In this document: positions 46,530 to 59,802 of the stretch, piece after piece
Numbering within the stretch: the first letter of the stretch is position 1
Layout of the letters: each line of letters opens with the position of its first letter
Source of the DNA: Phytophthora colocasiae
Taxonomy: Eukaryota; Oomycota; Peronosporomycetes; Peronosporales; Peronosporaceae
Direction of reading: 5' to 3'
Assembly: GCA_018806915.1 (NCBI GenBank)
Contig: JAGKQI010000038.1
Coordinates: 310,001-374,000, forward strand
Length of the DNA stretch: 64,000 nucleotides
Translations under genes and position numbers: made by a program
Notes under the pieces: generated by a model
Databases searched by the model: none
Seen by the model: only the letters and a program-made list of their open reading frames with translations
Told to the model about the DNA's origin: nothing

Positions 46530-46836
46530 TGTCACAAAAATAAAAGTGTGTGATATGGTAGCGCTAGCACTAGAGGAAGTACAGCATCGGGGTCGAGCTG
46601 ATGTGTTGAGTACGCTGGAAAATCGAAACTGAGATTGAGTTTAGCACCTTCGTCCTGTCCTCCTAGGCAATTCCAGTCCTTGGTGCCTGTAACTTCAACA
46701 TCTAAATTCAAGCACATCGCATTCTTCATCCTAGATGACTGCGTTGCACGCGGGTCAGACTGCTTGCTGCAGCTTGATCTCCACAAACGTTGGCATTATC
46801 GCGTTCCATGTGCTTGTAGTTGATGATATCGTGACA
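46530..46836. repeat. Right LTR
   Basis: 307 bp, directly followed by CAGAC and the resumed NTPase gene. Near-identical to 43882-44187. Confidence 0.9.
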
Positions 46837-46841
46837 CAGAC

Positions 46842-47416
46842 ACGACACTGCACGGCGTGGCGTCACTGTTCTGCCGCGTTGGGTTACGTCCATATGCGAC
46901 CAACCCAGTCGCCGCGCACTTGGTCGCCGACTTCATGAGTGTTCTACACTATGTGACGTACAAGAACGACGGCCAGATCAGCGGCTACGTGTCCGAGCCG
47001 ATCCTGACGTTTGGCGCATCACGCGTATGGTATCAATTGGAGAAGAATACGAAGCCGTCAGCGTTGGAGTCCCACATTCTCCCCCAGTTCGAGACCATGA
47101 TGCTCAACGGTATGATCGACACTGGCAACATTGGTGAACTCGTGGCACGCATCTTTCTCTTGCTGGCAATGGACGCAGTGGCGATTGGTGGAGCTGTCAA
47201 GCAAGAGTTCGTCTTCTCGGGTGAGTTTTGCACGACGTCACTGCGTTTGTGCAAAAGCTCTTGGGCGACAATCCGAAGCTTAAGGAGGATAAATCCAACG
47301 TCGTTGCCAAAAATACGATCGAATTGTGCAATATCTGGAAAGAGGGCTGGGAAGGTTGGGAAATCGGCTTTAGTCATTTCGTGGAGCTGAGTACGGAACC
47401 GACGGAGACCATTTAA
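46842..47416 (+). pseudogene. U5 plus-strand NTPase, 3' part after LTR, nuclease domain deleted
   Basis: Continues the gene broken at 43881 (VASLFCRVGLRP onward). A 2-bp insertion near 47232 shifts the frame, and the gene ends at the M/S junction with TAA at 47414-47416. The nuclease core is absent. The following AAGCATTTATC is the U6 transporter leader. Confidence 0.87.
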
Positions 47417-47464
47417 GCATTTATCATTTCTCCACTCGAAGTCTCTCAAACTAAACCTCCCGTC

Positions 47465-50178
47465 ATGGCAGTGGAGATTCCAATCGAAGGCAACGTATAT
47501 AGCCCCGAGGGGATCAAGCCTGACAGTGCCAAGACGCTCATGGCGCAAGGCTCACTGGATCTACACGATCACGTCGCGTCTCACATGACAAATGCTTTTG
47601 GAGACCATTTTCCCACGATGGAGTTCCGCTTCAAGAACGTTTCGATCTCAGCGGATGTAGTGGTGAAGGATACTTCCGATGCCAAAACCACACTCCCGAA
47701 CGTTGTGATGAAGACCATTCGCGGCCAACTCGCGAGGAGGAGATATTGGGAGAAGCCCTTCATGCATGGAACTCCGGAGGAAAACCAAGAAGCCTTGAAG
47801 GTAGTAACGAGCAATGTACCAGCACTATCCTGAAGTTGTGATCCAACAGCTTGGACTGGATACCTGTCAGAACACCATTGTCGGGGATGCCATGCATCGA
47901 GGTGTCTCTGGTGGTGAACGCAAGCGAGTGACAACTGGAGAGATGGCGTTTGGCAATGCGTACGTGAAGATGATGGACGAGATCAGTACAGGACTGGATA
48001 GTGCTGCTGCGTTCGATATCCTCACGATGCAGAGGAGTATTGCCAAGAAGTTCCACAATACGGTCGTGATTTCTCTCTTACAGCCGTCTCCCGAGCTGTT
48101 TGCGCTTTTCGATAATGTTATTCTGCTGAATGAAGGTCGTGTCATGTACAACGGGCCTTGTGACGAAGCTCTGGACTACTTTGAAGCTCTCGGATTCAAA
48201 ACGCCTTCCACATCGTGACGTTGCGGATTTTCTGATTGATTTTGGAACCAACAAAACAGGTTCAACACCAAGTACGTGGTAATGTCCCTCGTACTCCCCA
48301 AGAATTTGGGAGGCGTTTGAAACCTCTTCCGCTTATGAACGTCTTCAAGCGGAGTTGAGTGTTCCATATTCAACTGGAGACATGGCGAGGATCATGAAGA
48401 CTCAACAGGAATTCTACCAGTCCTTTTTGGGCTAGTACGATTTTACTGATGAAGCGCCAGATTACAATGATGAGGCGGGAAATGTCAGGTCTCGTTGGGC
48501 GATTAATGATGAACACTTTGCTGGCGTTACTGTACGGCTGTGTCTTCTACCAAATGGACCCAAGTGACCCGCAATTAGTGATGGGCGTCATTTTCGAGTC
48601 GGCTCTGTGCTTGTCGATGGCTCTTTCAGCTCAGATCCCAAGCATCATGGCGGCCCATGACGTGTTTTACAAGCAACGAGGCAACAATTTCTTCCGAACA
48701 GCGTTGTACATTCTGTCGTACTCGGCAAGTCGACTTCCCCGATCATTTTGAGACGGTGGTTTTCAGTTCTATTGTCTATTGGATGTGCGGTTTTGTGAGC
48801 TCTGTGGAGAGCTTCATCCTCTTCGTGGTGATCATTTGTTTGGTGAACTTTACGTCCGCGGTTTTCGTTTTCTTCTTGGCGTCTGTTGCCGGTGAACCCC
48901 ATTGCTGGCATTGCAATTGAGCTGTTTATCTTGTTCGCTGGCTTTACGAAAGACCAGATTCCGGATTATCTCATCTGGATATACTGGATTAAGCCTGTGG
49001 GCTGGGGAGTCCGTGCTCTCGCGGTGAATCAGTACACTGAGGCTCGTTTTGACACTTGCATCTACAACGACGTGGACTATTGTGCCCGATGCGGTATGAA
49101 GATGGGGGAGTACGCACTTTCCTCTTACGAGGTCCCAACCCAGAGATACTGGATCTGGTACGGCATGTTGTACACTGTAGGCGCCTACTTTGTCTACTTC
49201 TCGTTATCTTTTCTCGCACTGGATATCACCGATACGAAAGTCCGGAGAACGTGGTGATTAAAAGCAAGAAGACATCGACAGTAAAAGTGTAGCCTTCAAG
49301 CTTGGAGAATATACGCTCACACAGACTTCACGAAATAACGAGGCGAAATGACTGTCTCAGTGGACTTGGGCTCGGATAGATCCCTCGTGCCAGTCACGGT
49401 GGCATTCAAGGACTTGTGGTACACAGTTCCAGACCCGGCAGATTCCGACAAAAGCATCAACTTACTCAAGGGTATCAGTGGATATGCACTTCCTGGAACA
49501 ATTACCGCACTTATGGGATCTTCTGGTGCGGGTAAAACGACTCTGATGGATGTGATCGCTGGACGAAAGAAGTGGTGGTAAGATTCAAAGGCCAAATTCC
49601 GGCGACGGACTTGGCTATTAGACGTTCAACCGGGTACTGCGAACAAAATGGATATCCACTCGGAGTCGTCCACATTTCGGGAGGCGTTGACGTTCAGTGC
49701 TTTCTTGCGTCAAGGTGCTGATGTTCCTGACAGCTCTCGGTGGATATGTGCTTGGACTTGCTGGACTTGACTCCGATCGCCGATCAGATCATCCGAGGCA
49801 GCTCAGTGGAGCAGATGAAGCGGCTAACGATCGGCGTGGAACTGGCAGCTCAAACCGAGTGGGCTCTTCCTGGATGAACCTACGAGCGGCTCGGATGCCC
49901 GATCAGCCAAGTGAATCATGGATGGTGTCCGCAAAGTGGCGAACACGGGACGAACGATCATTTGTACGATCCACTAGCCTTCCGCCGAGGTGTTCCAGGT
50001 GTTCGACAGTATGTTGCTATTGAAACGTGGTGGCGAGACGGTTTACGCTGGTGATTTGGGCACGAACGCACAGGAAATGATCTCCTACTTCGAATCCATC
50101 GATGGTGTGGAGAAATTGAAAACGAACTACAATCCTGCATCGAGGGTTCTGGATGTGGTTGGAGCTGGCGTCGGTAAC
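47465..50178 (+). pseudogene. U6 PDR transporter pseudogene, truncated after NBD2 (S type)
   Basis: Starts at ATG 47465 and is fused at GAGVGN (50178) to the NTPase gene. Private indels lie near 47806, 48200, 48255, 48425, 48740 and 48749, 48792, 49570, 49588 and 49647. At 48790-48794 it has four T where U1-U5 and U7 have five, which repairs the GFVSSVESF frame seen broken elsewhere. TAG at 49976-49978 is present. A T-to-G change near 49913 turns a TAA into TGA in a shadow frame and has no coding meaning. Confidence 0.87.
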
Positions 50179-50181
50179 GAC

Positions 50182-51627
50182 TTGCAGTCAGACACAGATT
50201 GCCACTGCTTTAAAGAAAGCATACACGTACTCGATCAGGAACCCGAATGCAAGGGAAAAATGGAAGGGGCTCTTTGAACTGGAGGAGAACAGCACTATTG
50301 ATGCTGACGTGAAGGTTGAATTGGATAATGTCAACCTTCCGAATATGCTTGGTCAGCAAGATACGCCCGGTCAACAAGATAGTTTCGGTCAACCAGATAA
50401 GCCCGGTCAACCAGATACGAAACAGGAATCAACAAAGAAACGCAAAATGAATGCTACTCCGCCCAGTCAACCACCAACGAAACTCTTGAAAACCGCAACT
50501 ACGCATAGTATTCCAAGTGATGTCCCGGTGCTTGTTGTGGCTATTGACGAGGCGCGGACTCTACTTAAGATCAAGGGTGACAAAGACGCCAACGCGTTCA
50601 CACTTTTTCGGCGAGCTTTGAGAGAGGTGAACACAATTATGCTGAAAAACGTCAAGGGGTCGTTTTTGCTGTTCTAGTGGACACTAACTCCCAAGTGCAT
50701 GAGTTCGTGCCAGCACTGTCATCGGATCCATCGTCACGAGTTGTCGGTGGAAGTACGTCGCTGTTCCCACCGTTCGTCTTGACAGAGACTATGGACGTCT
50801 TGGTGAATAACAGGCCCACAGCTAAGGAGAAAGTGTTGAGAGCTGGCGCAGGAGGGTGATGAAAGGTCGTGTGGACGGATCTAGTATCGATGGGCCGGCC
50901 TTTGTGGAACAGTATGGATGATGACACCGTCGGAAATCTGGGATTCGATGTCACTGAACCCCAGATTTCTAATAGAAGGAGCGAGCTGACCAGATTCGCT
51001 GCAAGCAAGCTGCTTATTGGCCTTCCAATGGACGATTCGGCGAGCTACACAGACACGACACTGCACGGCGTGGCGTCACTGTTCTGCCGCGTTGGGTTAC
51101 GTCCATATGCGACCAACCCAGTCGCCGCGCACTTGGTCGCCGACTTCATGAGTGTTCTACACTATGTGACGTACAAGAACGACGGCCAGATCAGCGGCTA
51201 CGTGTCCGAGCCGATCCTGACGTTTGGCGCATCACGCGTATGGTATCAATTGGAGAAGAATACGAAGCCGTCAGCGTTGGAGTCCCACATTCTCCCCCAG
51301 TTCGAGACCATGATGCTCAACGGTATGATCGACACTGGCAACATTGGTGAACTCGTGGCACGCATCTTTCTCTTGCTGGCAATGGACGCAGTGGCGATTG
51401 GTGGAGCTGTCAAGCAAGAGTTCGTCTTCTCGGGTGAGTTTTGCGACGTCACTGCGTTTGTGCAAAAGCTCTTGGGCGACAATCCGAAGCTTAAGGAGGA
51501 TAAATCCAACGTCGTTGCCAACAATACGATCGAATTGTGCAATATCTGGAAAGAGGGCTGGGAAGGTTGGGAAATCGGCTTTAGTCATTTCGTGGAGCTG
51601 AGTACGGAACCGACGGAGACCATTTAA
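50182..51627 (+). pseudogene. U6 truncated plus-strand NTPase fragment (S type)
   Basis: From TTGCAGTCAG to the M/S junction stop at 51625-51627. Walker B and GRPLW are present; Walker A and the nuclease are absent. Private single-base changes near 50660 and 50855-50867 split it into 50153-50677 and 50869-51627. It has AACAATACG where L units have AAAAATACG (Lys to Asn) near 51521, shared with U7. Confidence 0.84.
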
Positions 51628-51674
51628 GCATTTATCATTTCTCCACTCGAAGTCTCTCAACCAAACCTCCCATC

Positions 51675-54400
51675 ATGGCAGTGGAGATTCCAATCGAAGG
51701 CAACGTATATAGCCCCGAGGGGATCAAGCCTGACAGTGCCAAGACGCTCATGGCGCAAGGCTCACTGGATCTACACGATCACGTCGCGTCTCACATGACA
51801 AATGCTTTTGGAGACCATTTTCCCACGATGGAGTTCCGCTTCAAGAACGTTTCGATCTCAGCGGATGTAGTGGTGAAGGATACTTCCGATGCCAAAACCA
51901 CACTCCCGAACGTTGTGATGGAAGACCATTTCGCGGCCAACTCGCGAGGAGGAGATATTGGGAGAAGCCCTTCATGCATGGAACTCCGGAGGAAAACCAA
52001 GAAGCCTTGAAGGTAGTACGAGCAATGTACCAGCACTATCCTGAAGTTGTGATCCAACAGCTTGGACTGGATACCTGTCAGAACACCATTGTCGGGGATG
52101 CCATGCATCGAGGTGTCTCTGGTGGTGAACGCAAGCGAGTGACAACTGGAGAGATGGCGTTTGGCAATGCGTACGTGAAGATGATGGACGAGATCAGTAC
52201 AGGACTGGATAGTGCTGCTGCGTTCGATATCCTCACGATGCAGAGGAGTATTGCCAAGAAGTTCCACAATACGGTCGTGATTTCTCTCTTACAGCCGTCT
52301 CCCGAGCTGTTTGCGCTTTTCGATAATGTTATTCTGCTGAATGAAGGTCGTGTCATGTACAACGGGCCTTGGTGACGAAGCTCTGGACTACTTTGAAGCT
52401 CTCGGATTCAAACGCCTTCCACATGGTGAGGTTGCGTATTTTCTTATTTTTTTTGTAACCAAAAAACAGGTTAAAAACCATGTACGTGGTATTGTCCCTC
52501 GTACTCCCAAGAATTTGGGAGGCGTTTGAAACCTCTTCCGCTTATGAACGTCTTCAAGCGGAGTTGAGTGTTCCATATTCAACTGGAGACATGGCGAGGA
52601 TCATGAAGACTCAACAGGAATTCTACCAGTCCTTTTGGGCTAGTACGATTTTACTGATGAAGCGCCAGATTACAATGATGAGGCGGGAAATGTCAGGTCT
52701 CGTTGGGCGATTAATGATGAACACTTTGCTGGCGTTACTGTACGGCTGTGTCTTCTACCAAATGGACCCAAGTGACCCGCAATTAGTGATGGGCGTCATT
52801 TTCGAGTCGGCTCTGTGCTTGTCGATGGCTCTTTCAGCTCAGATCCCAAGCATCATGGCGGCCCATGACGTGTTTTACAAGCAACGAGGCAACAATTTCT
52901 TCCGAACAGCGTCGTACATTCTGTCGTACTCGGCAAGTCGACTTCCCCCGATCATTTTTGAGACGGCGGTTTTCAGTTCTATTGTCTATTGGATGTGCGG
53001 TTTTTGTGAGCTCTGTGGAGAGCTTCATCCTCTTCGTGGTGATCATTTGTTTGGTGAACTTTACGTCCGCGGTTTTCGTTTTCTTCTTGGCGTCTGTTGC
53101 TGGTGAACCCCATTGCTGGCATACTGCAATTGAGCTGTTTATCTTGTTCGCTGGCTTTACGAAAGACCAGATTCCGGATTATCTCATCTGGATATACTGG
53201 ATTAAGCCTGTGGGCTGGGGAGTCCGTGCTCTCGCGGTGAATCAGTACACTGAGGCTCGTTTTGACACTTGCATCTACAACGACGTGGACTATTGTGCCC
53301 GATACGGTATGAAGATGGGGGAGTACACACTTTCCTCTTACGAGGTCCCAACCCAGAGATACTGGATCTGGTACGGCATGTTGTACACTGTAGGCGCCTA
53401 CTTTGTCTACTTCTCGTTATCTTTTCTCGCACTGGATATCACCGATACGAAAGTCCGGAGAACGTGGTGATTAAAAAGCAAGAAGACATCGACAGTAAAA
53501 GTGTAGCTCTTCAAGCTTGGAGAATATACGCTCACACAGACTTCACGAAATAACGAGGCGAAATGACTGTCTCCAGTGGACTTGGGCTCGGATAGATCCC
53601 TCGTGCCAGTCACGGTGGCATTCAAGGACTTGTGGTACACAGTTCCAGACCCGGCAGATTCCGACAACAGCATCAACTTACTCAAGGGTATCAGTGGATA
53701 TGCACTTCCTGGAACAATTACCGCACTTATGGGATCTTCTGGTGCGGGTAAAACGACTCTGATGGATGTGATCGCTGGACGAAAGAGTGGTGGTAAGATT
53801 CAAGCGCCAAATTCCGGCGACGGACTTGGCTATTAGACGTTCAACCGGGTACTGGCGAACAAATGGATATCCACTCGGAGTCGTCCACATTTCGGGAGGC
53901 GTTGACGTTTCAGTGCTTTCTTGCGTCAAAGAGTGCTGATGTTCCTGACAGCTCTCGGTGGATATGTGCTTGGACTTGCTGGACTTGACTCCGATCGCCG
54001 ATCAGATCATCCGAGGCAGCTCAGTGGAGCAGATGAAGCGGCTAACGATCGGCGTGGAACTGGCAGCTCAAACCGAGTGGGCTCTTCCTGGATGAACCTA
54101 CGAGTGGCTTGGATGCCCGATCAGCCAAGATTAATCATGGACGGTGTCCGCAAAGTGGCGAACACGGGACGAACGATCATTTGTTGCACGATCCACCAGC
54201 CTTCCGCCGAGGTGTTCCAGGTGTTCGACAGTATGTTGCTATTGAAACGTGGTGGCGAGACGGTTTACGCTGGTGATTTGGGCACGAACGCACAGGAAAT
54301 GATCTCCTACTTCGAATCCATCGATGGTGTGGAGAAATTGAAAACGAACTACAATCCTGCATCGAGGGTTCTGGATGTGGTTGGAGCTGGCGTCGGTAAC
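51675..54400 (+). pseudogene. U7 PDR transporter pseudogene, truncated after NBD2 (S type)
   Basis: ATG at 51675, fusion at 54400. Private lesions include extra bases near 51920 and 51930, 52371, 53121-53125, 53507, 53574, 53806, 53855, 53911 and 53930. A patch at 52425-52510 carries about fifteen substitutions, mostly to T or A, in an otherwise near-identical region. Uniquely, the premature TAG of NBD2 is CAG here (54198-54200), giving the normal IHQPSAEVF motif, with 3 extra bases just before it. It shares GATACGG and GAGTACACAC markers (53302-53330) with U4 only. Confidence 0.86.
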
Positions 54401-54403
54401 GAC

Positions 54404-55853
54404 TTGCAGTCAGACACAGATTGCCACTGCTTTAAAGAAAGCATACACGTACTCGATCAGGAACCCGAATGCAAGGGAAAAATGGAAGGGGCTCTTTGAA
54501 CTGGAGGAGAACAGCACTATTGATGCTGACGTGAAGGTTGAATTGGATAATGTCAACGTTCCGAATATGCTTGGTCAGCAAGATACGCCCGGTCAACAAG
54601 ATAGTTTCGGTCAACCAGATAAGCCCGGTCAACCAGATACGAAACAGGAATCAACAAAGAAACGCAAATGAATGCTACTCCGCCCAGTCAACCACCAACG
54701 AAACTCTTGAAAACCGCAACTACGCATAGTATTCCAAGTGATGTCCCGGTGCTTGTTGTGGCTATTGACGAGGCGCGGACTCTACTTAAGATCAAGGGTG
54801 ACAAAGACGCCAACGCGTTCACACTTTTTCGGCGAGCTTTGAGAGAGGTGAACACAATTATGCTGAAAAACGTCAAGGGGGTCGTTTTTGCTGTTCTAGT
54901 GGACACTAACTCCCGAGTGCATGAGTTCGTGCCAGCACTGTCATCGGATCCATCGTCACGAGTTGTCGGTGGAAGTACGTCGTCGCTGTTCCCACCGTTC
55001 GTCTTGACAGAGACTATGGACGTCTTGGTGAATAACAGGCCCACAGCTAAGGAGAAAGTGTTGAGAGCTGGCGCAGGAGGTGATGAAAAGGTCGTGTGGA
55101 CGGATCTAGTATCGATGGGCCGGCCTTTGTGGAACAGTATGGATGATGACACCGTCGGAAATCTGGGATTCGATGTCACTGAACCCCAGATTTCTAATAG
55201 AAGGAGCGAGCTGACCAGATTCGCTGCAAGCAAGCTGCTTATTGGCCTTCCAATGGACGATTCGGCGAGCTACACAGACACGACACTGCACGGCGTGGCG
55301 TCACTGTTCTTGCCGCGTTGGGTTACGTCCATATGCGACCAACCCAGTCGCCGCGCACTTGGTCGCCGACTTCATGAGTGTTCTACACTATGTGACGTAC
55401 AAGAACGACGGCCAGATCAGCGGCTACGTGTCCGAGCCGATCCTGACGTTTGGCGCATCACGCGTATGGTATCAATTGGAGAAGAATACGAAGCCGTCAG
55501 CGTTGGAGTCCCACATTCTCCCCCAGTTCGAGACCATGATGCTCAACGGTATGATCGACACTGGCAACATTGGTGAACTCGTGGCACGCATCTTTCTCTT
55601 GCTGGCAATGGACGCAGTGGCGATTGGTGGAGCTGTCAAGCAAGAGTTCGTCTTCTCGGGTGAGTTTTGCGACGTCACTGCGTTTGTGCAAAAGCTCTTG
55701 GGCGACAATCCGAAGCTTAAGGAGGATAAATCCAACGTCGTTGCCAACAATACGATCGAATTGTGCAATATCTGGAAAGAGGGCTGGGAAGGTTGGGAAA
55801 TCGGCTTTAGTCATTTCGTGGAGCTGAGTACGGAACCGACGGAGACCATTTAA
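54404..55853 (+). pseudogene. U7 truncated plus-strand NTPase fragment (S type)
   Basis: Same end points as the U4 and U6 fragments. The open stretch 54668-55576 includes Walker B and GRPLW. A base lost near 54667 and one gained near 55311 are private frameshifts, and an in-frame TCG duplication near 54981 adds a Ser. The stop at 55851-55853 is supplied by the junction. Confidence 0.84.
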
Positions 55854-55900
55854 GCATTTATCATTTCTCCACTCGAAGTCTCTCAACCAAACCTCCCATC

Positions 55901-58900
55901 ATGGCAGTGGAGATTCCAATCGAAGGCAACGTATATAGCCCCGAGGGGATCAAGCCTGACAGTGCCAAGACGCTCATGGCGCAAGGCTCACTGGATCTAC
56001 ACGATCACGTCGCGTCTCACATGACAAATGCTTTTGGAGACCATTTTCCCACGATGGAGTTCCGCTTCAAGAACGTTTCGATCTCAGCGGATGTAGTGGT
56101 GAAGGATACTTCCGATGCCAAAACCACACTCCCGAACGTTGTGATGAAGACCATTCGCGGCCAACTCGCGAGGAGGAGATATTGGGAGAAGCCCTTCATG
56201 CATGGAACTCCGGAGGAAAACCAAGAAGCCTTGAAGGTAGTACGAGCAATGTACCAGCACTATCCTGAAGTTGTGATCCAACAGCTTGGACTGGATACCT
56301 GTCAGAACACCATTGTCGGGGATGCCATGCATCGAGGTGTCTCTGGTGGTGAAACGCAAGCGAGTGACAACTGGAGAGATGGCGTTTGGCAATGCGTACG
56401 TGAAGATGATGGACGAGATCAGTACAGGACTGGATAGTGCTGCTGCGTTCGATATCCTCACGATGCAGAGGAGTATTGCCAAGAAGTTCCACAATACGGT
56501 CGTGATTTCTCTCTTACAGCCGTCTCCCGAGCTGTTTGCGCTTTTCGATAATGTTATTCTGCTGAATGAAGGTCGTGTCATGTATACAACGGGCGCTTGT
56601 GACGAAGCTTTCTGGACTACTTTGAAGCTCTCGGATTCAAACGCCTTTCACATCGTGACGTTGCGGATTTTCTGATTGATTTTGGAACCAACAAACAGGT
56701 TCCAACACCAAGTACGTGGTAATGTCCCTCGTACTCCCCAAGAATTTGGGAGGCGTTTGAAACCTCTTCCGCTTATGAACGTCTTCAAGCGGAGTTGAGT
56801 GTTCCATATTCAACTGGAGACATGGCGAGGATCATGAAGACTCAACAGGAATTCTACCAGTCGCTTTTTGGGCTAGTACGATTTTACTGATGAAGCGCCA
56901 GATTACAATGATGAGGCGGGAAATGTCAGGGTCTCGTTGGGCGATTAATGATGAACACTTTGCTGGCGTTACTGTACGGCTGTGTCTTCTACCAAATGGA
57001 CCCAAGTGACCCGCAATTAGTGATGGGCGTCATTTTCGAGTCGGCTCTGTGCTTGTCGATGGCTCTTTCAGCTCAGATCCCAAGCATCATGGCGGCCCAT
57101 GACGTGTTTTACAAGCAACGAGGCAACAATTTCTTCCGAACAGCGTCGTACATTCCTGTCGTACTCGGCAAGTCGACTTCCCGATCATTTTTGAGACGGC
57201 GGTTTTCAGTTCCTATTGTCTATTGGATGTGCGGTTTTGTGAGCTCTGTGGAGAGCTTCATCCTCTTCGTGGTGATCATTTGTTTGGTGAACTTTACGTC
57301 CGCGGTTTTCGTTTTCTTCTTGGCGTCTGTTGCCGGTGAACCCCATTGCTGGCATTGCAATTGAGCTGTTTATCTTGTTCGCTGGCTTTACGAAAGACCA
57401 GATTCCGGATTATCTCATCTGGATATACTGGATTAAGCCTGTGGGCTGGGGAGTCCGTGCTCTCGCGGTGAATCAGTACACTGAGGCTCGTTTTTGACAC
57501 TTGCATCTACAACGACGTGGACTATTGTGCCCGATGCGGTATGAAGATGGGGGAGTACGCACTTTCCTCTTACGAGGTCCCAACCCAGAGATACTGGATC
57601 TGGTACGGCATGTTGTACACTGTAGGCGCCTACTTTGTCTACTTCTCGTTATCTTTTCTCGCACTGGATATCACCGATACGAAAGTCCGGAGAACGTGGT
57701 GATTAAAAGCAAGAAGACATCGACAGTAAAAGTGTAGCCTTCAAGCTTGGAGAATATACGCTCACACAGACTTCACGAAATAACGAGGCGAAATGACTGT
57801 CTCAGTGGACTTGGGCTCGGATAGATCCCTCGTGCCAGTCACGGTGGCATTCAAGGACTTGTGGTACACAGTTCCAGACCCGGCAGATTCAGACAAAGCA
57901 TCAACTTACTCAAAGGGTATCAGTGGATATGCACTTCCTGGAACAATTACCGCACTTATGGGATCTTCTGGTGCGGGTAAAACGACTCTGATGGATGTGA
58001 TCGCTGGACGAAAGAGTGGTGGTAGATTCAAGGCCAAATTCCGGCGACGGACTTGGCTAGACGATCAACCGGGTACTGCGAACAAATGGATATCCACTCG
58101 GAGTCGTCCACATTTCGGGAGGCGTTGACGTTCAGTGCTTTCTTGCGTCAAGGTGCTGATGTTCCTGACAGCTCTCGGTGGATATGTGCTTGGACTTGCT
58201 GGACTTGACTCCGATCGCCGATCAGATCATCCGAGGCAGCTCAGTGGAGCAGATGAAGCGGCTAACGATCGGCGTGGAACTGGCAGCTCAAACCGAGTGG
58301 GCTCTTCCTGGATGAACCTACGAGCGGCTCGGATGCCCGATCAGCCAAGTTAATCATGGACGGTGTCCGCAAAGTGGCGAACACGGGACGAACGATCATT
58401 TGTACGATCCACTAGCCTTCCGCCGAGGTGTTCCAGGTGTTCGACGGTATGTTGCTATTGAAACGTGGTGGCGAGACGGTTTACGCTGGTGATTTGGGCA
58501 CGAAACGCACAGGAAATGATCTCCTACTTCGAATCCATCGATGGTGTGGAGAAATTGAAAACGAACTACAATCCTGCATCGAGGGTTCTGGATGTGGTTG
58601 GAGCTGGTGTCGGTAACGGCAACGGTGACAAGACCGATTTCGTCGGTATCTTCAAATCCAGTGGAACCTGGGAGAAGCTGCAGTCAAATTTGAATCTGGA
58701 GGGTGTATTTCGGCCGTCTCCGTCGATTCCTTCTCTCGAATATGCTGACAAACGTGCTGCAAACGGAGTTGACTCAGATGAAAGTTCTCCTTGAGCGCTT
58801 CTCCAACCTGTACTGGCGCACGGCGTCTTTTAACCTGACGCGATTCGGTGTCTCCTTCGTCTTGGGACTGCTAGGCGGCATCACCTACCTCGACACTGAC

Positions 58901-59671
58901 TACAACACGAACGCGGGTATCAACTTCGGAATGGGGATGAAGTGTTCTCTGTGATGGGATTCGCCGGATTCACATGCTTCACCGGTATGGTGTCCGTCGC
59001 AGCCGCAGAACGAGCTGCTTTCTATCGCGAACGAGCATCTCAAACGTCAATGCATTCTGGTACTTCTGTGCTTCCAGTGTCATCGAGATCCCGTACGCTA
59101 TGGCAGCTGTCATGCTGTGTATGGTAGTATTCTACCCCGTTGTTGGCTTTACTGGAGTGGTGCTTTCTTCACGTTCTATCTCATCCTTGTACTGTGCGTG
59201 CTGTTTCAGTCGTATTTGGCTGAGTTGATGGTTTTCTTGTCTCCGAACATGGAAGTGGCTGAGATTCTGGGAATGGTGGTAAACCTCATCACGTTCTTGT
59301 TCTCGGGCTTTAGTCCTCCGGCTGAATCGATTCCTCAGGGCGTGAAATGGGTTTACCATCTCAATCCACTGACGTACACACTGTCTGCTCTCGCGACGGT
59401 TGTGTTTGGCGATTGCTCGGGCGATGGGGATATCGGATGCAGCCAAGTTATTGGAGCACCACCTTTGCTTCCGGATGACATCACCGTGAAGGAATTCTTG
59501 GAGATCAGCTTCGGAATGTACCACGACGATATCTGGAGGAACTGCGGGATCATGGTAGCTTTTGTGCTTTTCGTCCGCATTTTGACCATCCTGGCGATGA
59601 GGTTTGTCAACTTTCAGAACAGAACAAGTAAGATGTCCATAACGTCTCAAATAAAACTAGTAAAGTGTTGA
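55901..59671 (+). pseudogene. U8 PDR-type (ABCG) transporter pseudogene
   Basis: Full-length copy from ATG 55901 with both NBD and TMD regions. Private indels lie near 56354, 56585-56610, 56702, 56864, 56931, 57155, 57180, 57212, 57236, 57494, 57895, 57915, 58023, 58060, 58503, 58761 and 58940. It lacks the extra T of the GFV segment, like U6. TAG at 58411-58413 is present. A duplicated AGAAC at the 3' end shifts the last codons, so the frame runs to 59671 instead of the usual stop at 59629-59631. It has TTTCACATCG near 56646 as in U1-U3, not the TTCCACATCG of U4-U7. Confidence 0.89.
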
Positions 59672-59802
59672 AAAGATTCCTATGGACCGTTAGTAAATGA
59701 TAAGGACTGGCTATAGAGTTTTGACATGACCACAGAGCTAGCTATACGTGGGATAAATGCAGAAGTCGCTTATGAACCGAACAGGCCTCGCTTTCTTCAC
59801 TT

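Larger units (their letters stand above)
43882..46836. mobile_element. Non-autonomous LTR retroelement in U5 NTPase gene
   Basis: 2955-bp insertion with direct terminal repeats of about 306 bp, TG...CA ends (TGTCAC...GTGACA) and a 5-bp target duplication. The 2.34-kb interior encodes no gag, protease, reverse transcriptase, RNase H or integrase motif on either strand, so the element must have been moved in trans (LARD/TRIM-like). No convincing primer-binding site or polypurine tract was recognised. The LTRs differ at only a few positions, mostly homopolymer lengths, indicating recent insertion. Confidence 0.88.

Noticed and set aside
52425..52510. Hypermutated patch in U7 as evidence of RIP-like mutation
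   Set aside because: Changes are mixed transversions within 90 bp in one unit only, which fits low read quality better than C-to-T repeat-induced mutation.
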